Below, piece after piece: positions 26,201-37,000 of a stretch of 64,000 bases of DNA (positions are counted from its first letter, which is position 1; every line of letters starts with the position of its first letter). Position numbers and translations under genes: made by a program. Source of the DNA: Cyclina sinensis (Eukaryota > Mollusca > Bivalvia > Venerida > Veneridae); assembly GCA_012932295.1 (NCBI GenBank), contig JAAONU010000011.1, positions 41,108,352 through 41,172,351 on the forward strand, in the 5' to 3' direction. The notes under the pieces are model-generated. The model ran no database searches and was not told where the DNA came from. It worked only from the letters and a program-made list of their open reading frames with translations.

Positions 26201-29200
26201 GGGATTGTATATCGGTCATCTTGGGTCAAAAACTAGGTCAGGGGGTCCAATCTAAGAAAAACCTTGTGTATGCGATAGAAGCTGTTTTTTTCATTCAACT
26301 TTCCTAATATTTAGTCAGAATGTTTGTCTTGATAAAATCTAGGTTGGGATTGTATATGGGTCAAATGGGTTCAAAAACTAGGTCACGGGGTCAAATCTTA
26401 GAAAAACCTTGTGTATGTGATAGAGGATGAATTTTTCATCCGAATTTCCTAATATTTGGTCAGAATGTTTGTCTTGATAAGATGGAGGTTGGGATTGTAT
26501 ATGGGTCATCTGGGGTCCAAAACTAGGTCACGGGGTCAAATCTTATAAAAAGCTTGTGTATGCCATAGAAGCTGTATTTTACATCCGAATTTCCTAATAT
26601 TTGGTCAGAATGTTTGTCTCTATGGTTTGTAGCTTGGGATTGTATATGGGTCATCTGGGATAAAAAAAACTAGGTCATTGGCTCAAATCTTAGAAAAACC
26701 TTGTGTATGCAATAGAAGCTGTATTTTCCATTAGATTTCCCTAATATTTTGTCAGAATGTTTGTCTTGATGAGTTCGAGGTTTGTATTGAATATGGGTTA
26801 TCTGGGGTCAAAAATAGGTCACAGGGTCAAATCTTAGATAAACCTTGTGTATGCGATAGAGGCTGAATTTTTCATTGGATCATTATGAAACTTGGTCAGA
26901 ATGATTGTCTTAATAAAATCTAGATTGAGGTTATATATGGATCATCTGGGGTCAAAAACTAGGTCATGGAGTCGAATCTTAGAAAAACATTGTGTATGCG
27001 ATAGAAGCTGTATTTTTCTTCCGATTTTCCTATTATTTGGTCAGAATGTTTGTCTTGATAAAATCTAGGATGGGATTGTATATGGGTCATCCAGGGTCAA
27101 AAAATAGGTCACAGGGCCTATTCTTAGAAGACCTTCTGTTCAGCAACAACAGTGAAACATTAGATAATGTTGCATGCAGATTAAATCTTTGACTGTGGAT
27201 GATCTTGGCCTTGGCGTACTTACTAACATCCTGATATTTTATGTTTCTGTGCAATGATTCTCAGGTGAGCGATATAGGGCCATCTTGGCCCTCTTGTTTG
27301 TTCTATTTTTGTCAGGGATTAGAGGGTAATTGCTTTTCTTTTTTGTTTCCTTTTCTCTTTTCCTGGGATGAGTAGGTATTTGCAAGTTTTTTGTTCACTT
27401 CCTTATTTTGCTGCTTTTTTTGGATGGCCAGGTAAGCTTGTTTCCGATAAATGAAACAGATGAACATATGTGCCACTCTGTGGCATTGTGTTTTTAGCTC
27501 ACCTGAGCACAAAGTGCTCAGGATGAGCTTTTCTGATCGGTCTTTCTCCGTCGTCTGTCTGTCCGTCGTCAACTTTTCATTCAAACAACATCTCCTCTGA
27601 AACCACTGGGGCAAATTTAATGAAACTTGCCTGGGATGTTCCTTGCATGAAGCTCTACCAAGATTATTCAAATGGTTCTTGTCCATTGCATTTCTGGTTC
27701 ACTGGAGCTAAAAATAGATTTTATAAGTTGGATCTTTAAAAATCTTCTTCTCCGAAACCACAAGGCCTGGAGCTTTGATTTTTGGTATGAAACATCATCA
27801 CCAAGTTTGTTCAAATTATGTCCCTGGGGTCAAAACTGACCAAACCCCAGGGGTCAGTTGATTTTACATAGGGTTATATAGGGAAAACTTGAAAATCTTC
27901 TTGTCAGAAACAAGAAGGCCTTGAGTTAAGATATTTGGTATGCAGCATTGTCTAGTGGACCGCTACCAAGTTTGTTCAAATCATGGCCTCTGGGTCAAAA
28001 ATGGCCCCAACCCGGGGGTCACTTGTTCTACATAGAGTTATGTAGGAAAATCTTAAAAAATCTTCTTGTCAGAAACTGTATGGCATAGAGCTTAGATATT
28101 TGGTGTGTAGCATTGTCTAGTGGACCTCTACCAAGTTTGTTCAAATCATGGCCTCTTGGTCAAAAATGACTCCGCCACAGGGGTCACTTGTTTTACATAA
28201 GAGTTATATAGGAAAATTTAAAAAATCTTTTTGTCAGAAACCGTAAGTTATAGAGATTAGATATTTGGTGTGTAGCATTGTCTAGTGGACTTCTTCCAAG
28301 TTTGTTCAAATCATGGCCTCTGGGTCAAAAATGGACCCGTCCCAGGGGTCACTTGTTTTACATAGAGTTATATAGGAAAAGTTTTAAAAATCTTCTTTTC
28401 AGAGTTTGGATATTTGGTTTGCAGCATTGTCTAGTAGACCTCTACCAAGTTTGTTCAAATCAAGACCCTGGGGTCAAAACTGGCCCCAACCGGAGGGTGG
28501 GGGTGGGTGTCATTTGATTTTACACAAGGATTTATATAGGGAAAACTTTAAAAATTTGCTGCTCTGAAACACCAAGGGCTATACCTCCAATTTTTTGTTG
28601 TAATGTCTCCCCCCAACCCTGCCCTTCTGATGGAGACATATTGTTTTTGCCTTGTCCATGGGTGACTGTTTGTCTGTCTGTCTTTCACACTTCATTTCTT
28701 TTCAATAACTTGAGTACCAGTTGACCCAAAGCCTTCAAACTTCACAGGGTTTTTGCCCTTATTGAGTATAAGAAATCCCTTTTGTGTTTTGGGTCAGTAG
28801 GTCAAAGGTCAAGGTCAGAGGGACCTCTAGAGTGAAAACCATTTCCATTCAGTAACAGGATTACCATTTCACCCAGAGCCTCCAAACTTCGTAGGATGAT
28901 TGCTTTTACTAAATAGAAGGACCATATTGTTTTTGGGGCTAGTATGTCAAAGGTCAGGGTCACAGGGACCTGTAGAATGTATACTATTTCTGCAAAGTAA
29001 CAGTAGTACCATTACACTCAGAGCCTTCAAACTTTATAGGATAATTGTATTAGAAGAACCCTATTGTTTTAGGGTCCATAGGTCAAAGGTTAAGTTCACA
29101 GGGACCTGTAGAGTGAAAACTGTTTCTGCTCAGTAACTGGAGTACCATTTTACCCAGAGCCTTCAAACTTCATAGGATGATTTTCTGTACTCAGTAAAAG

Positions 29201-30892
29201 AACCCAATCATTTTTGGGGTCAGTAGGTCAAAAGTCAAGGTTGCAGGGACCTGTAGAGTGAAAACTATTTCTTCTCAGTAACTGGAGTATCATTACACCC
29301 AAAACATTCAAACTTTATAGGGTTATTATATTAGAAGAACCCTATTGTTTTTGGGGTCTGTAGGTCAAAGGTCAAAGTCAATGGGACCTGTAGAGTAAAA
29401 CTATTTCTGCTAAAAAATTTTAGTACCATTACACCCAGAGTCTTCAAACTTATTGCAAACTTATTCAAACTTGCACCCATAAAAACCAGTAACGATATTT
29501 GTAACATGAGCAATGAGACTCAGGTGAGCGATTTAGGGCCATCATGGCCCTCTTGTTTCTTTTATTTTTATTGGGGGTGTGGGGAGGGTGTAGATACTTG
29601 CAATGCAAACTCGTTTCCAATATGTAAAACACAAAAAATATGGTGCTGCTCTGCAGTGCTGTTGTATTAAACTTGATAGTAATTACATGGCGTGTAAAAT
29701 TTACAGGTTTGGAGACACAGTGCAAAAGTGTTAAACATTGTCGGTGAAGATGACATGTGTGGTCCACATGAATGTATACAAATGCTGAAGGATATATATC
29801 CTGTAGAGAAGACAGTAAACTGTACAGTAGTGTCCTACCCAGGGGCCGGACATCTAATTGAACCACCCTACACACCTCTGTGTCAAATGTCCTATCACAA
29901 ATCATTTGGTATGTAGTTTCGTGTCCTAAAGATTTTTAACCCATATACTATTTCTAAAAGTTAGCTTTTAAATACCAGTAATAACCTGTGATGGATTTCA
30001 AATAATTCAGACAGTCTGTTTTAGAGACTAAGGTAAGGGATAAAGATGAAGAAAATATTTGTATTCAGACCTATTTCCAATTGAAACATCATTTTCATAG
30101 TTTAAAATTGGAGTGTCTTGTAATGAAGCTGTTATTCAAACCCTCTACCTTACACCTTAAGGGCATAAAACCACTTTAGTTTTACATTTGCTAAAGTCTG
30201 ACTGCAGTGTGTAACTAAAATCTTAGTGTCTCCAGCGTCACATGATGCACTTCTAGAATGCATGTCTTTCTTTGTTAGCATAACTTCAAAGGATCACCTA
30301 AGATAATGCCATCACGAGATAAACATTGCTTGCAACTGCTGTAACTAAGTATATTTCTATGTTGTTGACATGGGTTCATGACCTGGACTGGGGTTCATGA
30401 CCTTGATAGTGATTCATGACCTTGACAATGGTTCATGGTCTTATACCATGCTTATACATCACATAATTTTAGAAATATTTGCCACTTTCCACCAATGATT
30501 GGAAACTAGTGTTGTCTTGATGTGCTTCTCTTGACAGCAATTTTAAAGTTCATTTAGAGGCTAGAAAAGATGTTTTCTAGAGCTTTGACCTCTACGTAAG
30601 AATGTTTTATCAATACACCACAACCCCTCCTTGCTGACTTGCTGCCAACCAAAAATAACTAACAACTGGGCTGCAGAATTATACAGAATATGTGGGTGGT
30701 ACCATTTCAAAAAGAATGTTACAGAAGGTCTTATTTAAAAGATGCTAAAAGATCATTTTTCTGCTCTTTGTAGATATGTATTTTTGGTGGGGAGGCCATC
30801 CAGAACCTCATGCCTTTGCACAAGAAGACTCTTGGAGACGGATCTTAGACTTCCTTCATGAAGAGCTGCAAACAGCTACTTCTAAACTGTGA
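17261..30892 (+). CDS. Acyl-CoA thioesterase / BAAT-family alpha/beta hydrolase, peroxisomal
   Basis: The family hydrolyses acyl-CoA to free acid and CoA (ACOT type) or conjugates bile acyl groups to amino acids (BAAT type). Eight exons: 17261-17576, 18803-19066, 19404-19573, 20146-20259, 21411-21496, 25159-25243, 29707-29908 and 30774-30892. They total 1356 nt, or 451 aa plus stop, with all phases consistent. The N-terminal beta-sandwich domain includes [11 protein letters not shown]. The C-terminal hydrolase has [20 protein letters not shown], the nucleophile elbow GVSKG (Ser about 273), GEDD (Asp about 360/361) and [10 protein letters not shown] (His about 394). Serine rather than cysteine at the elbow favours a thioesterase over a BAAT transferase. 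The last three residues are SKL, a classic PTS1. ATG 17261 is chosen because it fits the family start. The frame stays open upstream to 17072 without another ATG, encoding a basic stretch that could be a leader if an upstream exon supplies a start. No exon carries a frameshift. Confidence 0.92.
18028..18720 (+). mobile_element. Array-bearing element, family 1 (older copy) in thioesterase intron 1
   Basis: Starts with a degenerate ATGCC...GAGGTATATTGCTTTGCA head and ends GGCATACATGTTTCACAAAC then ATCTCTTGTT, like the complete family-1 copy at 23669-25002. The body has three to four diverged core units with AGGTCA-type motifs. No open reading frame, so non-autonomous. Confidence 0.75.
19782..19984. 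mobile_element. Small terminal-inverted-repeat element (MITE-like)
   Basis: Seventeen perfect inverted bases, TGGTTTATTACACCTTG at 19782-19798 and its complement at 19968-19984, bound a 203-bp segment without coding capacity in an intron. No clear target-site duplication was recognised. Confidence 0.6.
20571..20702. repeat. 65-bp perfect tandem duplication
   Basis: The 65-base unit beginning CAGCTTAACAATCTGAGGAG at 20571 is repeated at 20636 with no visible difference, so it is recent or an assembly duplication. Confidence 0.9.
20825..21130. mobile_element. Degenerate family-3 core repeats
   Basis: Two diverged copies of the core also seen at 21.9-22.3 and 27.7-28.5 kb (phrases such as CTTCTTATCTGAAAC and GTTCAAATCA). 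Ends not recognisable. Confidence 0.5.
22601..23590. mobile_element. 990-bp insertion with 5-bp target duplication GTACC
   Basis: GTACC flanks it at 22596-22600 and 23591-23595. The paralogous site at 29423-29427 has a single GTACC with matching flanks, so this is a true insertion. Near the left end, TTTTTTTCACCTTATT and TATAAGGTGAAAAAATT form an inverted pair. GGGAACGGGTCC occurs near both ends. No long ORF with known similarity. Confidence 0.8.
23669..25002 (+). mobile_element. Complete family-1 array element (Helitron-like / pearl-like), nested
   Basis: 5' end ATGCCCCC...GGGGGTAT forms a stem-loop, followed by TTGCTTTGCATTTGTCTG. 3' end GCATTTATGTTTTACAAACA forms a small hairpin and ends TTTCTTGTT. 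Between them are nine core units. The empty site (CGATATTT|GTAAC, near 29495-29507) shows insertion without target-site duplication. That, plus stem-loops at both ends, fits a non-autonomous rolling-circle (Helitron/Helentron) element. The similarity to bivalve 'pearl'-type elements is from general knowledge, not a search. Confidence 0.75.
23761..24945. repeat. 145-bp tandem array (nine units)
   Basis: The motif CAATAACTA starts at 23761, 23906, 24051, 24196, 24341, 24486, 24631, 24776 and 24921. All eight spacings are exactly 145. Most units contain AGGTCAAAGGTCA. Confidence 0.95.
25475..25830. mobile_element. Decayed family-3 copy
   Basis: Recognisable core phrases (GTCTAGTAGATTTCTGCCAA, GGTTCAAATCATGACCCC, CCCCAGGGGTCAC) but no intact ends. 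Confidence 0.5.
26019..27299 (+). mobile_element. Family-3 array element with its own core type
   Basis: Opens AGCTCACCTGAGCAAATGCT then CAGGGTGAGCT (stem-loop) and ends CTCAGGTGAGCGATATAGGG then CCATCTTGGCCCTCTTGTTT. Seven core starts (CTTGTGTATG or a close variant) lie at 26118, 26263, 26408, 26553, 26700, 26844 and 26988, so the period is 144-147, mostly 145. The core is unrelated in sequence to the family-1 core. No ORF. Confidence 0.85.
27496..29558 (+). mobile_element. Intact family-3 array element with two core types
   Basis: Opens AGCTCACCTGAGCACAAAGT then GCTCAGGATGAGCT. Holds about four 165-bp cores (starts 27897, 28062, 28227, 28392), then about five cores of 136-145 bp with AGGTCAAAGGTCA motifs (28.69-29.43 kb). 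Ends with the GGGCCATCATGGCCC hairpin and CTCTTGTTT. It serves as the uninterrupted reference for the composite at 21643-25060. Confidence 0.85.
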
Positions 30893-31244
30893 CCAAAGCA
30901 TCAGGAGAGGAATCTAACTGTTGATTTATTTTGCTCCAATTCGAAAGAGGCATGCCCAAAAAATTAGTCTGTACTATGTTTTTTTTATATAATCAAAATT
31001 AGACTGAATTCAAATGTACTACATGTATTACCTAATTTCTGTGTTAGTAAAAAAAATTCTAAGTACAGTATATAAACTGAATGCATTAATATTAATCTTT
31101 AGTTTCACAACTTTTGGATGGATAGCCATTTACTCAAAATGAACACCCTTTGAGAGTCTTAAAGCCTAAAGGAGAAATTTTTAATCATATGTTCTTTAAT
31201 TATCTATTATTGTTTATTTAATAGAGAATGAGCCAATTAAAATA
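30893..31244 (+). other. Thioesterase 3'UTR-like DNA
   Basis: AT-rich, no AATAAA before the minisatellite. An ATTAAA variant occurs near 31235. Confidence 0.5.
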
Positions 31245-32222
31245 GATAGGCAGTAAATCACTGGGATAGGCAGTAAATCACTAGGATAGGCAGTAAATCA
31301 CTGGGATAGGCAGTAAATCACTGGGATAGGCAGTAAATCACTGGGATAGGCAGTAAATCATTGGGATAGGCAGTAAATCACTGGGATAGGCAGTAAATCA
31401 CTGGGATAGGCAGTAAATCATTGGGATAGGCAGTAAATCACTGGGATAGGCAGTAAATCACTGGGATAGGCAGTAAATCATTGGGATAGGCAGTAAATCA
31501 CTGGGATAGGCAGTAAATCACTGGGATAGGCAGTAAATCATTGGGAGGCAGTAATCACTGGGATAGGCAGTAATCATTGGATAGGCAGTAAATCACTGGG
31601 ATAGGCAGTAAATCATTGGGATAGGCAGTTAATCACTGGGATAGGCAGTAAATCACTGGGATAGGCAGTAAATCACTGGGATAGGCAGTAAATCATTGGG
31701 ATAGGCAGTAAATCACTGGGATAGGCAGTAAATCACTGGGATAGGCAGTAAATCACTGGGATAGGCAGTAAATCACTGGGATAGGCAGTAAATCACTGGG
31801 ATAGGCAGTAAATCATTGGGATAGGCAGTAAATCACTGGGATAGGCAGTAAATCATTGGGATAGGCAGTAAATCAGTGGGATAGGCAGTAAATCACGTGG
31901 ATAGGCAGTAAATCATTGGGATAGGCAGTAAATCATTGGGATAGGCAGTAAATCACTGGGATAGGCAGTAAATCTCTGGAATAGGCAGTAAATCATTGGG
32001 ATAGGCAGTAAATCACTGGGATAGGCAGTAAATCACTGGGGTAGGCAGTAAAACACTGGGATAGGCAGTAAATCACTGGGATAGGCAGTAAATCACTGGG
32101 GTAGGCAGTAAAACACTGGGATAGGCAGTAAATCATTGGGATAGGCAGTAAAACACTGGGATAGGCAGTAAATCACTGGGATAGGCAGTAAATCACTGGG
32201 ATAGGCAGTAAATCACTGGGAT
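31245..32222. repeat. 20-bp minisatellite, about 49 copies
   Basis: Unit ATAGGCAGTAAATCACTGGG, with a common CAC/CAT variant and a few AAACACTGGG, GTAGG and one-base-deleted units near 31545-31590. From 31321 the variants follow a 60-bp higher-order order (CAC, CAC, CAT) for about four rounds. It lies between the thioesterase stop and the next canonical AATAAA, so it may be transcribed in the 3'UTR. Confidence 0.97.
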
Positions 32223-32401
32223 CAACTGCAAGGTATAACCCTTCAAGTCTGTGATAATTCAAAATGATTTGTATCAAATCAAAAATAGCATTGACTACTT
32301 ATTTTAAGTTTCAATGAAATTGATTGGCTTGTAGAAAGTATTTATTTTTTTTGTTCTGCAAGTATAATATTCAGTGTACATGTATACAAGATGTTTTGCT
32401 C

Positions 32402-32407
32402 AATAAA
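32402..32407 (+). terminator. AATAAA candidate for the thioesterase gene
   Basis: First canonical AATAAA after the stop at 30892, lying beyond the minisatellite. Confidence 0.4.
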
Positions 32408-32790
32408 TTTATTGTACCAAGTTTATGAGAAAATGACCTGATTATGAGTTATATTTTAAATGACCTATCCTCATTTAAGGAGATGTAAATTTCCAAATGT
32501 TAGAGTGAATTCTTCAACATAATTATGAATATTTGATATTACTAAACATGGAAGAAAAGAAACATACAAAGGAATGCCAAAATTACTGTACTGTTGTATC
32601 ACTGGAAAGTCTTTTTAATTATGTTATTCCTGCAGATCTAATATACCAATAATCCTCTACTTGGATGCAAGTGAAATCACCAACTTACTGGAATATCATC
32701 AGGCCTATTAGCCATGTGTAATTTATAGATAGATTTTGCATTAATTTTTCAAAATGTTTTAAAAGAACATGTAACTGCTTGATGCCTAGC

Positions 32791-33244
32791 AAATAAGAGA
32801 AGTAATAACATGTATGCCCACCCACCAGCCCCACACACACCCTGAAAGTTTGAAGTTTGCAGGCTGTGTCAGATGTTACTCAAGATATTCAGTGGAAACA
32901 GTTTTTAAATTCAAGGTGACTTTGACTTTTGATTTACTGAGTATGAAATTAATAGGGGTCTTCTACTAAATAAATGCAACCATATAATGAATATTGAAGG
33001 GAGTGAGTCAAGTGGTACTTGAGTTATTGAGTTTGGTTTCCAAATTCAAGGTGACAGTGACCTTGACCTTTTACCTACTGACCCCAAAAGCAATGTGGGT
33101 CTTCTAATCAATAAGGGCAACCACCCTATAAAATTTGAAGGGTGTAGGTCAAATGATACTCCAGTTACTGAACGGACACCATGTGGTCTACCAACCTACC
33201 GACATCTGCAAAACAATATGCCCCTCTTTTTAGAAGGGGGGCAT
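32791..33244 (-). mobile_element. Family-1 array element, minus strand
   Basis: The reverse complement begins ATGCCCCCCTTCTAAAAAGA then GGGGCATATTG (head stem-loop) and ends with a diverged GGGCATACATG tail. Two to three cores contain AGGTCAAGGTCAC motifs. It lies between the two convergent genes. Confidence 0.75.
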
Positions 33245-33432
33245 GATTAATTCTGATTTTACTAAGAAAAGGAAACAGCATATCCAGTACACCTACCTGC
33301 TCATGTTATGTCTGATTCTATAATTTATTCTGTACAAGTTAACACAGGAAACAGTACAATTTCTACAACAATGATTTATTTATACAAGACCAAATAATAT
33401 ATAACTAACACGAAAAAAAGGATATTTCATAT

Positions 33433-33438
33433 TTTATT
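33433..33438 (-). terminator. AATAAA candidate for MLH3 (minus strand)
   Basis: TTTATT on the plus strand, about 600 bases past the MLH3 stop; a second lies at 33375-33380. Confidence 0.35.
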
Positions 33439-34045
33439 CATTCTGAAGAAAAGAAAAATAATGTCTCCTCCAAGTTATAAATAAGAAGAAAATCACAGAC
33501 ATTTTATAAATATATTTTACATAAAAATACCCTTATTCTTTTCATGTGGCAACTCTTGCTGGACAGATACTTGTTTTTTTGTTAAATATCTTATATCACT
33601 GTTAATGATGTTCTACAAATATACTTAAGTACTGACCCCAGCCAAGCATAAAATTAGCCCAGTTGGGCCAAGACTTTTGATATTGCATGTTTTAAACCTT
33701 AACAAATCACCCAGAAGTTTTCCATTAATATATCAATTCATTCTAATCAGTTGACTGAAATGTTAAACTAAGCCTTAATTGTTAATTCATCATAAGACAC
33801 TGACATAAAAAACTGTCTACAACAAAATACAAGGTTCAGTTGTTAAACCAAGGTTTTACTTCATAACATTAATCGAACAATGTTACTTAGACTGATAAGA
33901 AAATGTACCCTCTTGTTCTGCAAGTGCTACTGCAGAGAAAAAAGAACCAGACTGATACTCCATAAGATTAAAAGTTATAATCAAATTCATCAGATAAACA
34001 CACGAGTATCTCTCGTTACACTACTTTCTTTTTATGGTGGGAGAA

Positions 34046-37000
34046 TTATGTTTGTCTCTCTTGTATCTCCTGTTGCAGTTTCAAAGCTTGTCTAAGTTTC
34101 CACAAGCTGGGTTTCACCTGACACTGAAAGAAGCAGATGTAAAATGAATGTTGGCAGGCAGACACTGTCAAAGTTGAATTCAGCAATCAGAAAAGGATAT
34201 AGCAAAGATTCCTAAACATAATTTTTTAAGACACCACAACTGTTCATCACAAAGCTCTGATATTTTAAAATTAACAGTCTCTAGGTGAAAGTTACCTCTT
34301 TACAAGTGACATCAACTACTCTTGTGTCTATGTCTATTCAAGTAAAACAGTACGGCGAAAAGCCCAACAAGGACATATACATGTACTCCTTACTTTTGAA
34401 TGTGATAAAGACTTGAGTTTGTCCATGTTGAATAGCGGCATCACTGATGGTCGACCATGAGCACACTGGAAAGGCAAGTCACATCTGGATAGATCTTTGA
34501 TTAACCTGTCACACTCATCTGCTGACAGTCTATCCCCAAACTTGATTGCACCTGAAAAACAGTGTCAGTTTAAGCCTATTCACTTCTGCTGCAAAACATT
34601 ACAGTTGACCTATATTTCATGCAGTGATGCTGCATTAAAGTTTTCTAACCCGGCTATGCAGAAATTACAGTATCAAATAAATGGTAAGCAAAATTAACTT
34701 AAAATTTTCCAATAAAGACTATAAATTACCAAAAGATTAAAACTGACATACTTCCATCACTGGTTTTATTGTTTGCTACATAACTTATATACCTAGATAG
34801 GCCTTCTCAAGTCTTTCACCTCCAGTTTTAGCAATACTGCCCACTTTCTCAAAATAGGGGTTGTCTATGAAATGCTTCAAATGCTGACCGTTTTTTAAAG
34901 GTAACCATTTTAACAAGGATTTCAGCCATTTTGAGCATTGTTATACCTAGCCACCAGTTAAAATTTTTACTTGGAGCTTGAAATTTTATGTGGACATAGA
35001 AGTCATTGAAATCAATATTAACTTACTCACCATGACATGCCAATGAACATAACACTTTGTGTATAGTTTGTGGTAAGACACCATATGATACCTGAGTAGA
35101 CATAAAAACCTGTAAAAATACAAAAGTTAATTATTCTAAGCTTAGCTCAGTCATCTGGCCTTCAGTAAAAAAACTAAGGGTAAAAAAACATCCATCTGTC
35201 TATCAACTGGACAAGAGAAAAGCACTATATCTAGGGTACTTCAAGAAACGGACTGGTTGCAAAATGAAGGCCTTTACAATGTAACAAATTGATAAAACAG
35301 CCATGTATAAATGAAGCACCTTTTTCACCAGAAATAACTGTGAAAATATCACTTTTAATGACACTTACAGAAATATGCCAAAGTTTCATATACTATATAT
35401 GGTATAATGTGAAACTAAAATTAAGTCAATACTGGGAAAGTACTCACTGCTATGTGTTCCCTTATCAAAACCTGAAATAGAATTTCAATATACCTTATAT
35501 ATTTTCTGGATTTATATGATTTTTTTTCATTCTTCTGCATAATATATGGACTAAAAACGTATAAAAAGGAAATGTATAGAATACATTGTAAAACAGTTTT
35601 ATGACCAAATTTATGTCAACTGAAAAATGTTTGTATTTTTTTTATCACTTCAACTTGAAATACTTTTAGCAGTGGATATTACAATATCTGTACCCGACTA
35701 TTTCAGCAGTGGAAATTTGCCTTCAAGGACCATTCTGTATTTTTGTAAGAAAATGAAATATAATAGCAGCCATGACTCAAAAGATTTCTTCAACAAAACG
35801 AGGAGTGAATGCAAAAAAGGTCTATAAAATAAAGAAGCAGACAGCAGTTTTTCACATTTACCCCTCGAAAATGACTAGAAGAAAGAAATGTGTACACTGA
35901 TTTGTGTTTCACCTGAACTGTGCTCCAGTAAATCTTGTTATTCTTCTCTTTGTCGACCAGACAAGCTGGAACAGAGCTAATAAGTATGGATGTTGCTGTG
36001 TTCTGTTTCAGATGAATACCTACAACATATTTCATTGTAACATATACACAACTGTTTAGTTCAATATTTCTCCTGAATTCTGTATTCCGACAGATTTTTC
36101 TATCTGTATACATGTAGATACACAGTTAAAACCTGGTTCTTTGAATTGGTGAGACTTGATTTTTTTTCATAGAATGAAATTTTTCCTTAAATTGCATTTT
36201 GAGGGTTATCTGCCCTTGTCCAAGCAAGAAGCACTGAAGGGGCAAATATTGCTGACACAGTGTACATGTACTAAATTCTTGTCCTATCATGTATTTCATT
36301 ATTTACATAACTAGACCAAATTCTACAAAACTTGATATGATTGTCAAAAGGGGTGGTATGAATCTGTAAATTTATATGTTGCAGTTTATTTATAACATTA
36401 AGTTTTTAATACAGAAAGTTATAAAACATTCTTTTCAGACGTCATTTCATGTGATTTTCGGAATTTGCACTTACAAAAGGAATTCGTATTTCTCTTAACT
36501 CCCTCCAAGTACACATTTAATTTTTTCAACAACTTTATCATCAGAAAGTAATTTGTTTCTATATTGAATAAAAAAATTACCAAGTTTCAGGTATCCATCT
36601 TGAAATGACAGTATTGTTCTGACTTCATTTTCAGCAAATGTCATGCAGTATGGAGGATCCACAGCAAAGGGAGCTAACTTTCCACCTTTCACACCATCCA
36701 CAAATGCTTCTATTTTTGTGAAAAAGATATAAAATGAAAACTTAATTAGAAAGGCATTTAAAAAATTCTTCAACCCCAAAAATTTGAAATTTCTGATTAG
36801 ATAAACTGGTTTGTAGACAATCATTAAAAATGCATCAGCTGTTTCAAAATAAAATGCAAATTTGTATTTACATTGTTGCTAAGTCTGGTCCCTTCAACTT
36901 GTAATGAAAAATAAATCAGATTGAATAGAATAAACTATTCAACTATTAAGGATACAGTAAAATGCTGTTTCTACAATTATGTTCTATGTTTTTCAATTTA

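Noticed and set aside
31245..32222. Regular short repeats resembling a CRISPR array
   Set aside because: There are no unique spacers. The 20-bp unit repeats head to tail, and the gene context is animal.
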